Shown: piece by piece, positions 24,836 through 32,826 of the stretch
How positions within the stretch are numbered: the first letter of the stretch is position 1
Layout of the letters: each line of letters starts with the position of its first letter
From: Microlunatus parietis
GTDB taxonomy: Bacteria; Actinomycetota; Actinomycetes; Propionibacteriales; Propionibacteriaceae
Reading direction: 5' to 3'
Assembly: GCF_013407955.1 (NCBI RefSeq)
Contig: NZ_JACCBU010000001.1
Location: 2,728,001 to 2,792,000 of the forward strand
DNA: 64,000 bases
Position numbers and translations under genes: made by a program
The notes under the pieces: generated by a model
Database searches by the model: none
What the model was told of the DNA's origin: nothing
What the model saw: only the letters and a program-made list of their open reading frames with translations

Positions 24836-26118
24836 CACAGCACCCCCCGCTTGGCCAGGATGCCGTCGGTCAACGACACCGCGTCGTCCCAGGCTCGCTC
24901 GGGATCCTTGCCGGCGGTCTCCACGTTGTCGATCTCCTTGGCAAAGGCCCCGACCTGCGCCTCGTACGTGCTGACGAACGTCGTGGGGACGTCCGCCGCC
25001 GCCTCGGCGAAGAAGTCGAGCGCATCCTGATCCCCGAAGAATCCCGACTCGTCGCGCATCGAACCCGACGCGAAGGAGGCCGGTGTCGACGGGAACAGCT
25101 GGATCTCGTTGAAGGTCGCCGCCTGGTTCTCCGGTGTGGTCAGCCAGCGAATGAACGCAACGGCGGCCTCGGGATCCTTGCAGGTGGCCGGCACGGCCAA
25201 GAACGACCCGCCACTGTTCCCGGCCTTGACCGGCTGGCTGGCGATCCGCCAGTTTCCCGCCGTATCCGGAGCGGTGTCCTTGAGGATCTCACCCCACCAG
25301 ACGGCCTCGATGTGGCCCGCGGTCTTTCCGCTCACCCAGGCAGCGTTCTGGCCACCGCTGCTGTTGGACACCTGTCTGGCCGTGATGCCGGCTTGGATCG
25401 CTCGTACTGCCGTGTCCCAGGCTGCCCTGACCGCACTGCCCTCCCGGCTGTACAGCGGCCGGTTCTGCTCATCGAAATAGCGCTCGGCGCTGGCGTTGAT
25501 GTACTGGCTGTAGACCATCCGGCCGGCGTTGATGATCGCCCGGTCGGAATTCGTCCGGAGCTTCTCACCGAGCTCGATCCACGCTTCCCAGGTCCCGATC
25601 TGGGCGGACACGTCCGCCGGCTCGGTGGGCAGGTTCGCCTCCTGGAACAGGTCGGTGCGGTAGTAGAACCCGGTTGGTCCGGTGTCCATCGGCCAGAAGC
25701 AGAACCGGCCGGTCGGGGTCGTGCCGAGCTTCCACTTCCATGGGTAGTAGTCGCCCTCGACCTCACCGGCGCCGTAGTCCCTCAGGTCCAGGAACTTGTC
25801 CTCGGCCAGGAAGTACAGCGAGCAGTTGGAGTTGATCCCCGAGACGTCGGGAATGTAGCTGCCGCCGGCCAGGCTCGTGCGCAGCTTCGAGTCGAACGTG
25901 CCGCCGATCGTGTCGGCGCGCAGTCGTTTGTCGGTGCCCGGGATCTGCTGCGCCGCCTGCTCCAGGAGCGTCGGGCTGACCGAGCGATTCCAGTACCACA
26001 GCACGAGTTCGCGGGGGTCCGCGGAGATCGAGGTCTGGCCGCCGCAACCGGGTAACATCCCCGCCGCGAGCGCCGCGCCACCCAGCCCGAGAATTCCTCG
26101 GCGGGACCATCGAGTCAT
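24835..26118 (-). CDS. sugar ABC transporter substrate-binding lipoprotein, family 1
   Basis: The 427-residue protein has a combined Tat and lipoprotein signal (W-S-R-R-G-I-L-G-L-G-G ... M-L-P-G-C-G), so it is probably exported folded and then lipidated. The mature part carries family 1 marks: E-L-V-L-W-Y-W-N-R-S near the start, then G-K-T-A-G-H-I-E-A-V-W-W and A-A-V-A-F-I-R-W-L-T-T-P-E-N-Q. These proteins bind oligosaccharides outside the membrane. ATG at 26118 has GAGGAG nine bases before it. It is the first gene of a three-gene operon, divergent from the Gfo/AKR fusion, with LacI-type operators between. Confidence 0.92.
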   Translation of the reverse strand: MTRWSRRGILGLGGAALAAGMLPGCGGQTSISADPRELVLWYWNRSVSPTLLEQAAQQIPGTDKRLRADTIGGTFDSKLRTSLAGGSYIPDVSGINSNCSLYFLAEDKFLDLRDYGAGEVEGDYYPWKWKLGTTPTGRFCFWPMDTGPTGFYYRTDLFQEANLPTEPADVSAQIGTWEAWIELGEKLRTNSDRAIINAGRMVYSQYINASAERYFDEQNRPLYSREGSAVRAAWDTAVRAIQAGITARQVSNSSGGQNAAWVSGKTAGHIEAVWWGEILKDTAPDTAGNWRIASQPVKAGNSGGSFLAVPATCKDPEAAVAFIRWLTTPENQAATFNEIQLFPSTPASFASGSMRDESGFFGDQDALDFFAEAAADVPTTFVSTYEAQVGAFAKEIDNVETAGKDPERAWDDAVSLTDGILAKRGVL

Positions 26119-26166
26119 TTGCCACACTCCTCACCGTTGAGAGCAATTCCGGGCACGCCAGAACAT

Positions 26167-26186
26167 GATCGTGAACGATCACGATC
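26167..26186. promoter_or_regulatory. operator-like palindrome before the binding-protein gene
   Basis: GATCGTGA and TCACGATC face each other across ACGA; the core CGTGAACGATCACG resembles the perfect palindrome at 26289. It lies about 50-70 bases upstream of the 26118 start, where a repressor could block the divergent operon. Confidence 0.6.
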
Positions 26187-26288
26187 GTGCGTCCTGGACG
26201 CCACCCCTGTCAAGGCTCAGCGCCGCTTTCAACGTGGCAGACTTCACCATTGACCGGACCCGCTGCGGCGAGTTAGCGTGAAGATGCT

Positions 26289-26300
26289 GTGAACGTTCAC
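26289..26300. promoter_or_regulatory. LacI-family operator GTGAACGTTCAC
   Basis: This perfect 12-bp palindrome with a central C-G lies 48 bases before the fusion-gene start at 26348. It has the form of LacI-family sites, and the LacI gene at 28353 is the obvious candidate binder. Confidence 0.7.
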
Positions 26301-26347
26301 GGCCTCTTGGTGACCATCCAGACCTCACTGTTCGGAGCCGCACACCC

Positions 26348-28312
26348 ATGGTCAATCCCATCCGCTGGGCCGTCCTCGGACCCGGAAACATCGCCCGCCG
26401 GTTCGCCACTCAACTTCCCTCCAGCCAGTACGGCACGCTGGTCGCCGTCGGCAGCTCGGATCCCGAGCGGGCCCGTACCTTCGCCGAGGAGTTCGGCGCC
26501 GGCGAGTCGGGCGACTACGCCTCGGTGCTGAACAATCCCGAGGTCGACGCCGTCTACGTCGCCACCGTGCACACCAGCCATGCCGAGCTCACCATCGCCG
26601 CCCTGCGGGCCGGCAAGCACGTGCTCTGCGAGAAGCCGATCGCTCCGAATCACGGCCAGGCGATGGCCATGGTGGACGCGGCCCGGACCGCCGACCGGGT
26701 GCTGGTCGAGGCGTACATGTATCGCTTCCACCCGCAGACCAGGAAGGTGCTGGAGCTGGTCGGCGACGGCACCATCGGCGAGCTGGTCCACATCGACGCC
26801 GCGTTCTCCTTCGCCACCGGCCGGTCCGAGGGTCGGCTGTTCGACCCGAATCTCGCCGGCGGCGGCATCCTCGACGTCGGCGGCTACCCGGTCTCCTACG
26901 CCCGGGCCATCGCCGGGGCCGCGGCCGGCCAGCCGTTCCTGGACCCGGACACGCTGACCGCGAAGGGCACCCTCGATCTCGGCGTCGACGTCTGGAGCGT
27001 CGCCCAGCTGACCTTCCCCGGCGGCGTCACCGCGTCGGCCCGGACCGGCGTCCGGGTCAGCGAGTCCTCGGTCACCGTGTACGGCTCCAAGGGCATGATC
27101 ACGATCACCGATCCGTGGACGCTGTCCGAGCAGCCCAAGATCACGATCACCGTGGCCGGCCAGGAGCCGCAGGAGTTGATCTTCGAGGCCAAGCCGTACG
27201 CCCTCGAGGCGGACGGCCTGGCCGCGGCGGTCGGCAGCGGCGAGACCGCCGAGATGAGCCTGGCCGACACGCTCGGCAACGCGAAGGCGCTGGACGCCTG
27301 GCGGCAGGCGATCGGCCTGCGCTACCCGTTCGAGGCCGACGACGCGAACATCCCGACCGTGTCCGGGCTACCGCTGCGTGTCGATGACAGCACCATGCGG
27401 TACGGCGAGATTGCCGGCATCGGCAAGCGAATCTCCCGGCTGGTGATGGGCTGCGACAACCAACCGAACCTGTCCCACGCGTCCGCACTGTTCGACAACT
27501 TCTACGAGCTCGGCGGCAACGCGTTCGACACCGCCTACATCTACGGCGGCGGCAACCACGAGAAGCTGCTCGGCCAGTGGATCCGCAACCGCGGCATCCG
27601 CGAGGACGTCGTGGTGATCACCAAGGGCGCGCACACCCCGCACTGCGACCCGGAGTCGATCACCCGGCAACTGCTCGAGTCACTGGAGCGCCAGGGCACC
27701 GACTACACCGACCTCTACCTGATGCACCGGGACAATGAGGACATCGGAGTCGGCGAGTTCGTCGACGTGCTGGACGAGCACGTCAAGGCCGGCCGGATCA
27801 AGGTGTTCGGCGGATCCAACTGGAGTCCGGAACGGATCGACGAGGCGAACGCGTACGCCCGCCAGGCCGGCAAGCAGGGCTTCGAGGTGCTGAGCAACCA
27901 CTTCGGACTGGCCGAGGCCTACGACGTGCCGTGGAAGGGTTGTCGGCACGCCACCGACCCGGAGTCGAAGCGCTGGCTGACCGAGCGGCAGATCCCGCTG
28001 TTCCCCTGGTCATCGCAGGCGCGCGGCTTCTTCACCGGGCGGGCCCGGCCGGACGACCGGTCCGACGCCGAACTGGTGCGCTGCTACTACAGCGACGAGA
28101 ACTTCGAACGGCTGCGCCGGGCGGAGAAGATCGGCGCCGAGTTCGGGGTGGCGGCGACCGCGATCGCGCTGGCGTTCGTGCTGCACCAGCCGTTCCCGAC
28201 CTTCCCGCTGTTCGGCCCGCGGTCGATCGCCGAGACCCGGTCTTCCGTCGACGCACTGAAGGTCCAGCTGACCCCGGAGCAGGTCGCCTACCTCGATCTC
28301 GCGACCGACTGA
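26348..28312 (+). CDS. Gfo/Idh/MocA oxidoreductase fused to an aldo/keto reductase
   Basis: The 654-residue protein joins two NAD(P)-dependent enzymes. Residues 1 to about 335 form a Gfo/Idh/MocA unit: W-A-V-L-G-P-G-N-I-A-R-R-F nucleotide loop, then V-L-C-E-K-P-I with the usual catalytic Lys. From about 345 an aldo/keto reductase barrel begins (I-S-R-L-V-M-G-C) with the tetrad visible as F-D-T-A-Y-I-Y-G (Asp, Tyr), V-I-T-K-G-A-H (Lys) and L-Y-L-M-H-R-D (His). Both active sites look intact. The fusion suggests consecutive redox steps on one sugar, such as oxidation then reduction at another carbon. It is divergent from a sugar ABC operon and followed by a LacI gene. Substrate unknown. Confidence 0.9.
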   Translation: MVNPIRWAVLGPGNIARRFATQLPSSQYGTLVAVGSSDPERARTFAEEFGAGESGDYASVLNNPEVDAVYVATVHTSHAELTIAALRAGKHVLCEKPIAPNHGQAMAMVDAARTADRVLVEAYMYRFHPQTRKVLELVGDGTIGELVHIDAAFSFATGRSEGRLFDPNLAGGGILDVGGYPVSYARAIAGAAAGQPFLDPDTLTAKGTLDLGVDVWSVAQLTFPGGVTASARTGVRVSESSVTVYGSKGMITITDPWTLSEQPKITITVAGQEPQELIFEAKPYALEADGLAAAVGSGETAEMSLADTLGNAKALDAWRQAIGLRYPFEADDANIPTVSGLPLRVDDSTMRYGEIAGIGKRISRLVMGCDNQPNLSHASALFDNFYELGGNAFDTAYIYGGGNHEKLLGQWIRNRGIREDVVVITKGAHTPHCDPESITRQLLESLERQGTDYTDLYLMHRDNEDIGVGEFVDVLDEHVKAGRIKVFGGSNWSPERIDEANAYARQAGKQGFEVLSNHFGLAEAYDVPWKGCRHATDPESKRWLTERQIPLFPWSSQARGFFTGRARPDDRSDAELVRCYYSDENFERLRRAEKIGAEFGVAATAIALAFVLHQPFPTFPLFGPRSIAETRSSVDALKVQLTPEQVAYLDLATD

Positions 28313-28340
28313 ACCGGTGCGCGGACGACCGGCCAGTCGT

Positions 28341-28346
28341 TAGATT
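28341..28346 (+). promoter_or_regulatory. -10 hexamer TAGATT, leaderless start at 28353
   Basis: TAGATT is followed by exactly six bases and then ATG. No ribosome site is present. This predicts that the LacI mRNA begins at its start codon. Confidence 0.6.
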
Positions 28347-28352
28347 CTGTCT

Positions 28353-29366
28353 ATGAAAGCCCGACGATCAGCGACGACGCGGACGGCGCCGGCGCCGCGG
28401 GCGACGATCAACGACGTCGCCACGGCCGCCGGCGTGTCCCGGCAGACCGTGACCCGGGCCATGAACGAGATGCCCGGGATCAACCCGGCGACCAAGGCAC
28501 GGGTGCTGGCGGCGGCCAAGCGGCTCCGCTATCGCCCGTCCCGCTTCGGCCGCGGACTGGTGAAGCCGGAGCCGCGCACGCTCGGGCTGGTGGTCGACGA
28601 CCTGACCAACCCGTACTACCCGGAGCTGGCGTCGGCGGTGATCGGCGAGGCCGCCAAGCAGAGCTGGAACGTGATCGTGGCCGAGAAGGTCCACGCCACC
28701 GACCGGCGCACACTGTTGCTCGAGGTCGCCGGCCAGGTCGACGCCGTGCTCGGCTACCTGAACGACTCCGATGGCCTTGATCAACTCGGTGACCTGCCCT
28801 GCATCCAGTTCGACAGCCCGCCGGGAAGCACGGTCGGCGGCGTCGAGTTGGACTTCGCCCCGGCGATGGCGGAGCTCGTCGATCATCTGCTCGACCGCGG
28901 CGTCCGGCACCCGGTGCTGCTCGACATCTCCCCACCGGGGTCGCTGTCCGGGCGCGGCCAGTGTTTCGTCGACCTGATGCGCGAGCACGGGTTCGACCCG
29001 CCGGTCACCCAGGTGATCGACAACTCGATGGCCGCCGGAGCCGCCGGCTGCGCCGAGATCCTCCAAGATCATCCGGAGGCCGACGCGATCATGGCCTTCA
29101 ACGACATCGCCGCCTGCGGCACCCTGAAGACGCTGCGCCGGGCCGGGATCGACGTGCCCGGTCAGATCAAGGTGGCCGGCTTCGACGGGCTCGGCCTCGG
29201 CACCTACCTCTCGCCGGAACTGACCACGCTCGCCCTCGACGTCCAGGGCGTCGCCGCGGCCGCGGTCGGCCTCGCGCTCGGCATGGCGGCCGGCGAGATC
29301 CCCCGCTCCGGCCCGAAGGCGCGCCGCCGGGTCTCGTACCGGCTGGTTGTCCGCGAATCCAGTTGA
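28353..29366 (+). CDS. LacI-family transcriptional regulator
   Basis: The 337-residue protein has a basic lead followed by the LacI helix-turn-helix (I-N-D-V-A-T-A-A-G-V-S-R-Q-T-V-T-R-A-M-N). The recognition helix contains Arg-Gln where many members have Ile-Ala or Tyr-Gln. The hinge and sensor domain follow (L-G-L-V-V-D-D-L-T-N-P-Y-Y, then V-A-G-F-D-G-L-G-L-G). It lies 40 bases after the fusion gene but has its own leaderless-type promoter. The palindromes at 26167 and 26289 are its likely sites, so it would couple the ABC operon and the fusion enzyme to one inducer. The inducer is unknown. Confidence 0.92.
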   Translation: MKARRSATTRTAPAPRATINDVATAAGVSRQTVTRAMNEMPGINPATKARVLAAAKRLRYRPSRFGRGLVKPEPRTLGLVVDDLTNPYYPELASAVIGEAAKQSWNVIVAEKVHATDRRTLLLEVAGQVDAVLGYLNDSDGLDQLGDLPCIQFDSPPGSTVGGVELDFAPAMAELVDHLLDRGVRHPVLLDISPPGSLSGRGQCFVDLMREHGFDPPVTQVIDNSMAAGAAGCAEILQDHPEADAIMAFNDIAACGTLKTLRRAGIDVPGQIKVAGFDGLGLGTYLSPELTTLALDVQGVAAAAVGLALGMAAGEIPRSGPKARRRVSYRLVVRESS

Positions 29367-29498
29367 TCTTGTCCCCGGCCATGATCAACGACGGCGCTGC
29401 TGGGCCCGGCGTCGGAAGGTCTGACGCGCCGGACCGATTTGCGGTACTTTTCGGTTGAGGCTGACCGTGCGACGCGGGACACGAGAAGGAGGATGACC

Positions 29499-29843
29499 AT
29501 GGGTTTGTTCGACGAACTGAAGGAAAAGGCCAGCGAGCTTGGCGAGAAGGTCCAGGAGGGCTTCGAAGCCGCCAAGGACAAGGCCGAGGATCTGGTCGAC
29601 GACGTGAAGGACCGCTTCGACGGTGACGACGCTCCGGCCGACAAGGTCGGCGACGGCGCGGAGTCGGCGGCCGATTCGGTCGGCGAGGGCGTGCAGGGCG
29701 TGGCCGACGCAGCCGATTCGCCGGCCGTGCAGGAAGCGGCGAATGCCGTCGACGACGCGGCTCACAATGCTGCCGACGGCGTCGGTGACGCTGCCGACGC
29801 GGTCCAGGACAAGGCCGACGAGTTCCGCTCGGACAACGGCTGA
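29499..29843 (+). CDS. Ala/Asp-rich helical repeat protein, 114 residues
   Basis: The small acidic protein is built of amphipathic helix repeats: K-E-K-A-S-E-L-G-E-K-V-Q-E-G, K-D-K-A-E-D-L-V-D-D-V, then A-D-S-V-G-E-G-V-Q-G-V-A-D and A-H-N-A-A-D-G-V-G-D-A-A-D-A-V. Aromatic residues and Cys are almost absent, and the composition resembles CsbD/LEA-like or antitoxin-like stress proteins that stay unfolded or coat surfaces. ATG at 29499 is chosen because AAGGAGG ends six bases before it; an ATG at 29493 would be too close. A strong hairpin follows the stop, so it is monocistronic. Function not known. Confidence 0.8.
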   Translation: MGLFDELKEKASELGEKVQEGFEAAKDKAEDLVDDVKDRFDGDDAPADKVGDGAESAADSVGEGVQGVADAADSPAVQEAANAVDDAAHNAADGVGDAADAVQDKADEFRSDNG

Positions 29844-29853
29844 CCAAGATCAC

Positions 29854-29902
29854 GGAGAGCGAAGGGCGCACCCGGTCACGGGTGCGCCCTTCGCCGTTCT
29901 CC
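29854..29902 (+). terminator. strong hairpin terminator
   Basis: GCGAAGGGCGCACCC pairs with GGGTGCGCCCTTCGC across a short GGTCAC loop; the outer GGAGA also pairs with TCTCC after a small bulge. It begins about ten bases after the stop of the helical protein gene. No T-run follows, as is common in high-GC actinobacteria. Confidence 0.8.
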
Positions 29903-29931
29903 GGGTCGACGGATATGCCAGACTCCGGCCC

Positions 29932-30342
29932 ATGACCAGCCGCATCTCGCACACCTCCATCGATGCTCGGGACGCCTACGCGCAGTCGGTCTGGTGGGCC
30001 GACGTGCTCGGCTTCACCGAGGACCCGGACGACCCGAACGCGCCCGATCACGACGAGTGTCTGATCATGTCGGCCGACCGGTCGGTGCAGGTGCTGTTCA
30101 TCGAGGTGCCGGAGGCGAAATCGGTGAAGAACCGAATCCATTTCGATCTTCGTCCGATCGACCGCACGCAGGCCGAGGAGATCGAACGGGTGCTCGCCCT
30201 GGGGGCCACCGAGGTGGCCGACCTGCGCCGGCCGGACGGCAGCGGCTGGATGGTGCTGGCCGATCCGGAGGGCAACGAGTTCTGCATCCTGCTCAGCGAT
30301 GCCGAGCGCGAGGCCTACCTCGCCACCCACGCCGCTTCCTGA
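29932..30342 (+). CDS. VOC (glyoxalase/bleomycin-resistance) family protein
   Basis: The 136-residue protein has the paired beta-alpha-beta-beta-beta units of the vicinal-oxygen-chelate fold: S-V-W-W-A-D-V-L-G-F-T-E in the first half, then N-R-I-H-F-D-L-R-P and the closing D-P-E-G-N-E-F-C-I-L-L. The last matches the usual D-P-x-G-N-x-F metal-site strand. Family members bind a metal or sequester small molecules; the substrate cannot be read. ATG at 29932 is chosen; there is no ribosome site and CAGACT lies seven bases upstream, so leaderless initiation is possible. The GH20 gene begins 16 bases after its stop. Confidence 0.85.
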   Translation: MTSRISHTSIDARDAYAQSVWWADVLGFTEDPDDPNAPDHDECLIMSADRSVQVLFIEVPEAKSVKNRIHFDLRPIDRTQAEEIERVLALGATEVADLRRPDGSGWMVLADPEGNEFCILLSDAEREAYLATHAAS

Positions 30343-30346
30343 GTCG

Positions 30347-30352
30347 TACGCT
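30347..30352 (+). promoter_or_regulatory. -10 hexamer TACGCT, leaderless start at 30359
   Basis: TACGCT, six bases, then GTG. It lies partly beyond the VOC stop codon, so the GH20 gene may have its own promoter despite the short gap. Confidence 0.5.
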
Positions 30353-30358
30353 GGGCCG

Positions 30359-31909
30359 GTGAACCTGCTACCCCGCCCGACGTCGGTCAGCACCGAACCC
30401 GGCACCTTCGTTCTTGATCAAGACCTGCGGATCGCCGCGCCGCCGGCCTGGGCCGCGATCGCGCGCCGGCTGCTCGGTCCGGGCACCGGGTTCGACCTGC
30501 TGCCGGCCGACGACGGGAAGCTGGCCATCGTCGAGGCCGAGCTGCCGCCGGAGTCGTACCGGCTGGAGGTGCGGGAGGACAAGATCACGATCAGCGCCGC
30601 GGACGACCGCGCGGTGAACTGGGCGATCCAGACCTTGCGGCAACTGCTGCCGGCATCGGTTCTTCGGCCGGCGCCGAGCGAGCCGGAGTTGGTGATCGAC
30701 TGCGTGACGATCGAGGACCGGCCGCGGTTCGGCTGGCGCGGTGTGATGCTCGACGTCGGGCGGCACTTCCGGCCGCTGCCCGACCTGTTCCGGTTCGTCG
30801 ACCTGCTCGCGCTGCACAAGTACAACACCTTCCACCTGCACCTGACCGAGGACCAGGGCTGGCGCTTCGAGTCGAAGAAGTATCCGAAGCTGCAGGAGCT
30901 CGCCAGCTGGCGCACCGAGACCCGGCGGCATCTCGACGACCAGGGCGACGGAACGCCGCACGGCGGCTACTACACCCAAGATCAACTGCGCAGCCTGGTC
31001 CGGTACGCCGAGCAGCGCGGGATCACGATCGTGCCCGAGATCGAGTTCCCCGGGCACGTCCTGGCCCTGCTGGCCGCGTACCCGGAGCTGGGCAACCATC
31101 CGGAGACCGGCTATCAGGCCGCGACCACGTTCGGCGTGTTTCCCGAGGTGCTCAACATGACCGACGACGCGATGTCGGTCGTCTTCGATCTCTACACCGA
31201 GTTGCTGGAGATCTTCCACAGCCGGTATGTCCACGTCGGCGGCGACGAGTGCCCGCGGACGGAGTGGATCGGCAACCCGGCCGCGGAGAAGCTGGCTTCA
31301 GACAGAGGACTGCCGAGCGCCGAGCACCTGCAGCGCTGGTTCACCGAACAGCTCCGCGACTGGCTCGCCGAGCGCGGCCGGCAGTTGGTCGGCTGGGACG
31401 AGATCAACGACGAGGGCCTGCTCGACGGCGCCGTCACGATGGCCTGGCGGGACGCGAGCTACGGCGTGACCGCGGCCCGCGGCGGTGGCCAGGTGATCAT
31501 GGCCCCGACCTCGCACACGTACTTCGACTACTACCCGAGCGACGCCGAGACCGAGCAGTACGCCATCGGCGGCCTGGTCACCACCGAGCGCGTGCACAGC
31601 CTCGAGCCGACCGACGGCATCCCGGCCGAGCTCCATGATCGAATTCTCGGCACCCAGTGCCAGGTCTGGACCGAATACATGCCGACGCTGCAGCGCGTCG
31701 AATACATGCTCTACCCGCGCGCCTGCGCCCACGCCGAGGTCGCCTGGTCCGACCCCGAGGAACGATCCTGGGCGGAGTTCTCCGAGCGGCTGGCCGGACA
31801 CCTCGAGCGATTGGACGCCCTCGGTGTGAACTACCGCCCCGAGTCCGGGCCGCTGCCCTGGCAGCAGGGCGGAACCGGCCGCCTTCGCCGCCCGGACGCC
31901 CACCGTTAG
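30359..31909 (+). CDS. GH20 beta-N-acetylhexosaminidase
   Basis: The 516-residue protein has a GH20b-like N-terminal domain (to about residue 115) and a TIM barrel that opens F-G-W-R-G-V-M-L-D-V-G-R-H. It continues H-L-H-L-T-E-D-Q-G-W-R and carries the catalytic pair in Y-V-H-V-G-G-D-E-C (Asp-Glu near 293-294). These residues drive substrate-assisted release of GlcNAc or GalNAc from chitin-type or glycan ends. No signal peptide is evident with the GTG start at 30359, so it is probably cytosolic and acts on imported oligosaccharides. The start is chosen because family similarity (N-L-L-P-R-P) begins there. Confidence 0.92.
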   Translation: MNLLPRPTSVSTEPGTFVLDQDLRIAAPPAWAAIARRLLGPGTGFDLLPADDGKLAIVEAELPPESYRLEVREDKITISAADDRAVNWAIQTLRQLLPASVLRPAPSEPELVIDCVTIEDRPRFGWRGVMLDVGRHFRPLPDLFRFVDLLALHKYNTFHLHLTEDQGWRFESKKYPKLQELASWRTETRRHLDDQGDGTPHGGYYTQDQLRSLVRYAEQRGITIVPEIEFPGHVLALLAAYPELGNHPETGYQAATTFGVFPEVLNMTDDAMSVVFDLYTELLEIFHSRYVHVGGDECPRTEWIGNPAAEKLASDRGLPSAEHLQRWFTEQLRDWLAERGRQLVGWDEINDEGLLDGAVTMAWRDASYGVTAARGGGQVIMAPTSHTYFDYYPSDAETEQYAIGGLVTTERVHSLEPTDGIPAELHDRILGTQCQVWTEYMPTLQRVEYMLYPRACAHAEVAWSDPEERSWAEFSERLAGHLERLDALGVNYRPESGPLPWQQGGTGRLRRPDAHR

Positions 31910-31962
31910 GCGGAACCTTTGCGCTCGGAGCCTCGGCGTTCTCGCGAGTAGAAATTCGGCCC

Positions 31963-32599
31963 ATGACCGCAGCCGAGGTGATTCGGGCCGCCATGGCCCT
32001 CACGCCGGAGGAGCGCGCGCAGGTCGCCGATGTGCTCTACGGCATCGATGAGGTCGACCAGTCCGAAATTGACTCCTTCGTCGGGCCCGAGGAACTGGCT
32101 CCAGTCGTACCGATCGCCGCCCGCGAGACCACCCTGGCACTCTGGCGCAGGCTCGCCGGCTCGGACGAGTTGACGGTGGCGATCGAGGCGCTTGACGCCG
32201 GTCAACGCGAGACGCTTGCCGCCTCCACGACGGAGGCGGATCCGATGCGGATCCTCCGGTCGCCGGCACTGGTTCTGGGAGCTGCAGGCCTCCACGTACC
32301 GGCGCGGCATGATTCCGGTCAACCTGGTCGCCCAGGCCGACGGCACGGTGCGCTACACCGCCGAGTCGCTCCGCCGTTTGCGCCAGTTGAAGACCCGGAC
32401 CATCGCCGAGGCACAAGCCGTCATGCGACGGGCCGTCGACGAGGAGAACCTCAGCCGCGCCGCCGCGGTGCAGCGCTACCACGACGAACTCGACCTGGAA
32501 CGGAAGGAGGTCGTCGCCGACTTCCGGACACCGCTGAACCGGCTGCGTGCCTTCGAGGCGCTGCGCGACGCCGGCTACCCGATCGCCGGGGCCGAGTGA
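31963..32599 (+). pseudogene. small protein of unknown function, apparently frameshifted
   Basis: From ATG 31963 a GC3-rich frame encodes A-A-E-V-I-R-A-A-M-A-L-T-P-E-E-R-A-Q-V, reminiscent of addiction-module component proteins, up to about 32240. Codon quality then drops, and a second frame takes over with W-F-W-E-L-Q-A-S (about 32270) through to the stop at 32597-32599. The second frame can also start by itself at ATG 32309 and give a 96-residue charged helical protein (A-E-S-L-R-R-L-R-Q-L-K-T-R-T). One extra base between about 32240 and 32265 would explain the break. An intact pair of small genes remains possible. No function is claimed. Confidence 0.5.
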
Positions 32600-32731
32600 C
32601 CGCTGGGTGCGAAGCCCATAACGCCGCGGTCGGCGTGTGAATCCGGTCACGGATCGGGACCCCGCACCGCTCGGCGGCCCGAGATGTACGTCCATTCAGT
32701 GGATCGCGATCCGACCAATTGAGGGTCGCCT

Positions 32732-32737
32732 TATGAT
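32732..32737 (+). promoter_or_regulatory. -10 hexamer TATGAT upstream of korA
   Basis: TATGAT is the best -10 match in the 227-base gap before korA and would give an mRNA leader of about 80 bases ending in AAGGAAGAAGG. A matching -35 was not recognised. Confidence 0.4.
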
Positions 32738-32826
32738 GGGTGACTGCGACCGCGGCCGATCGCGTCCAGGATTCCCCGGACACCGGCCGAAGGTACGAGA
32801 CACGCCTAAGGAAGAAGGCATCCCGG

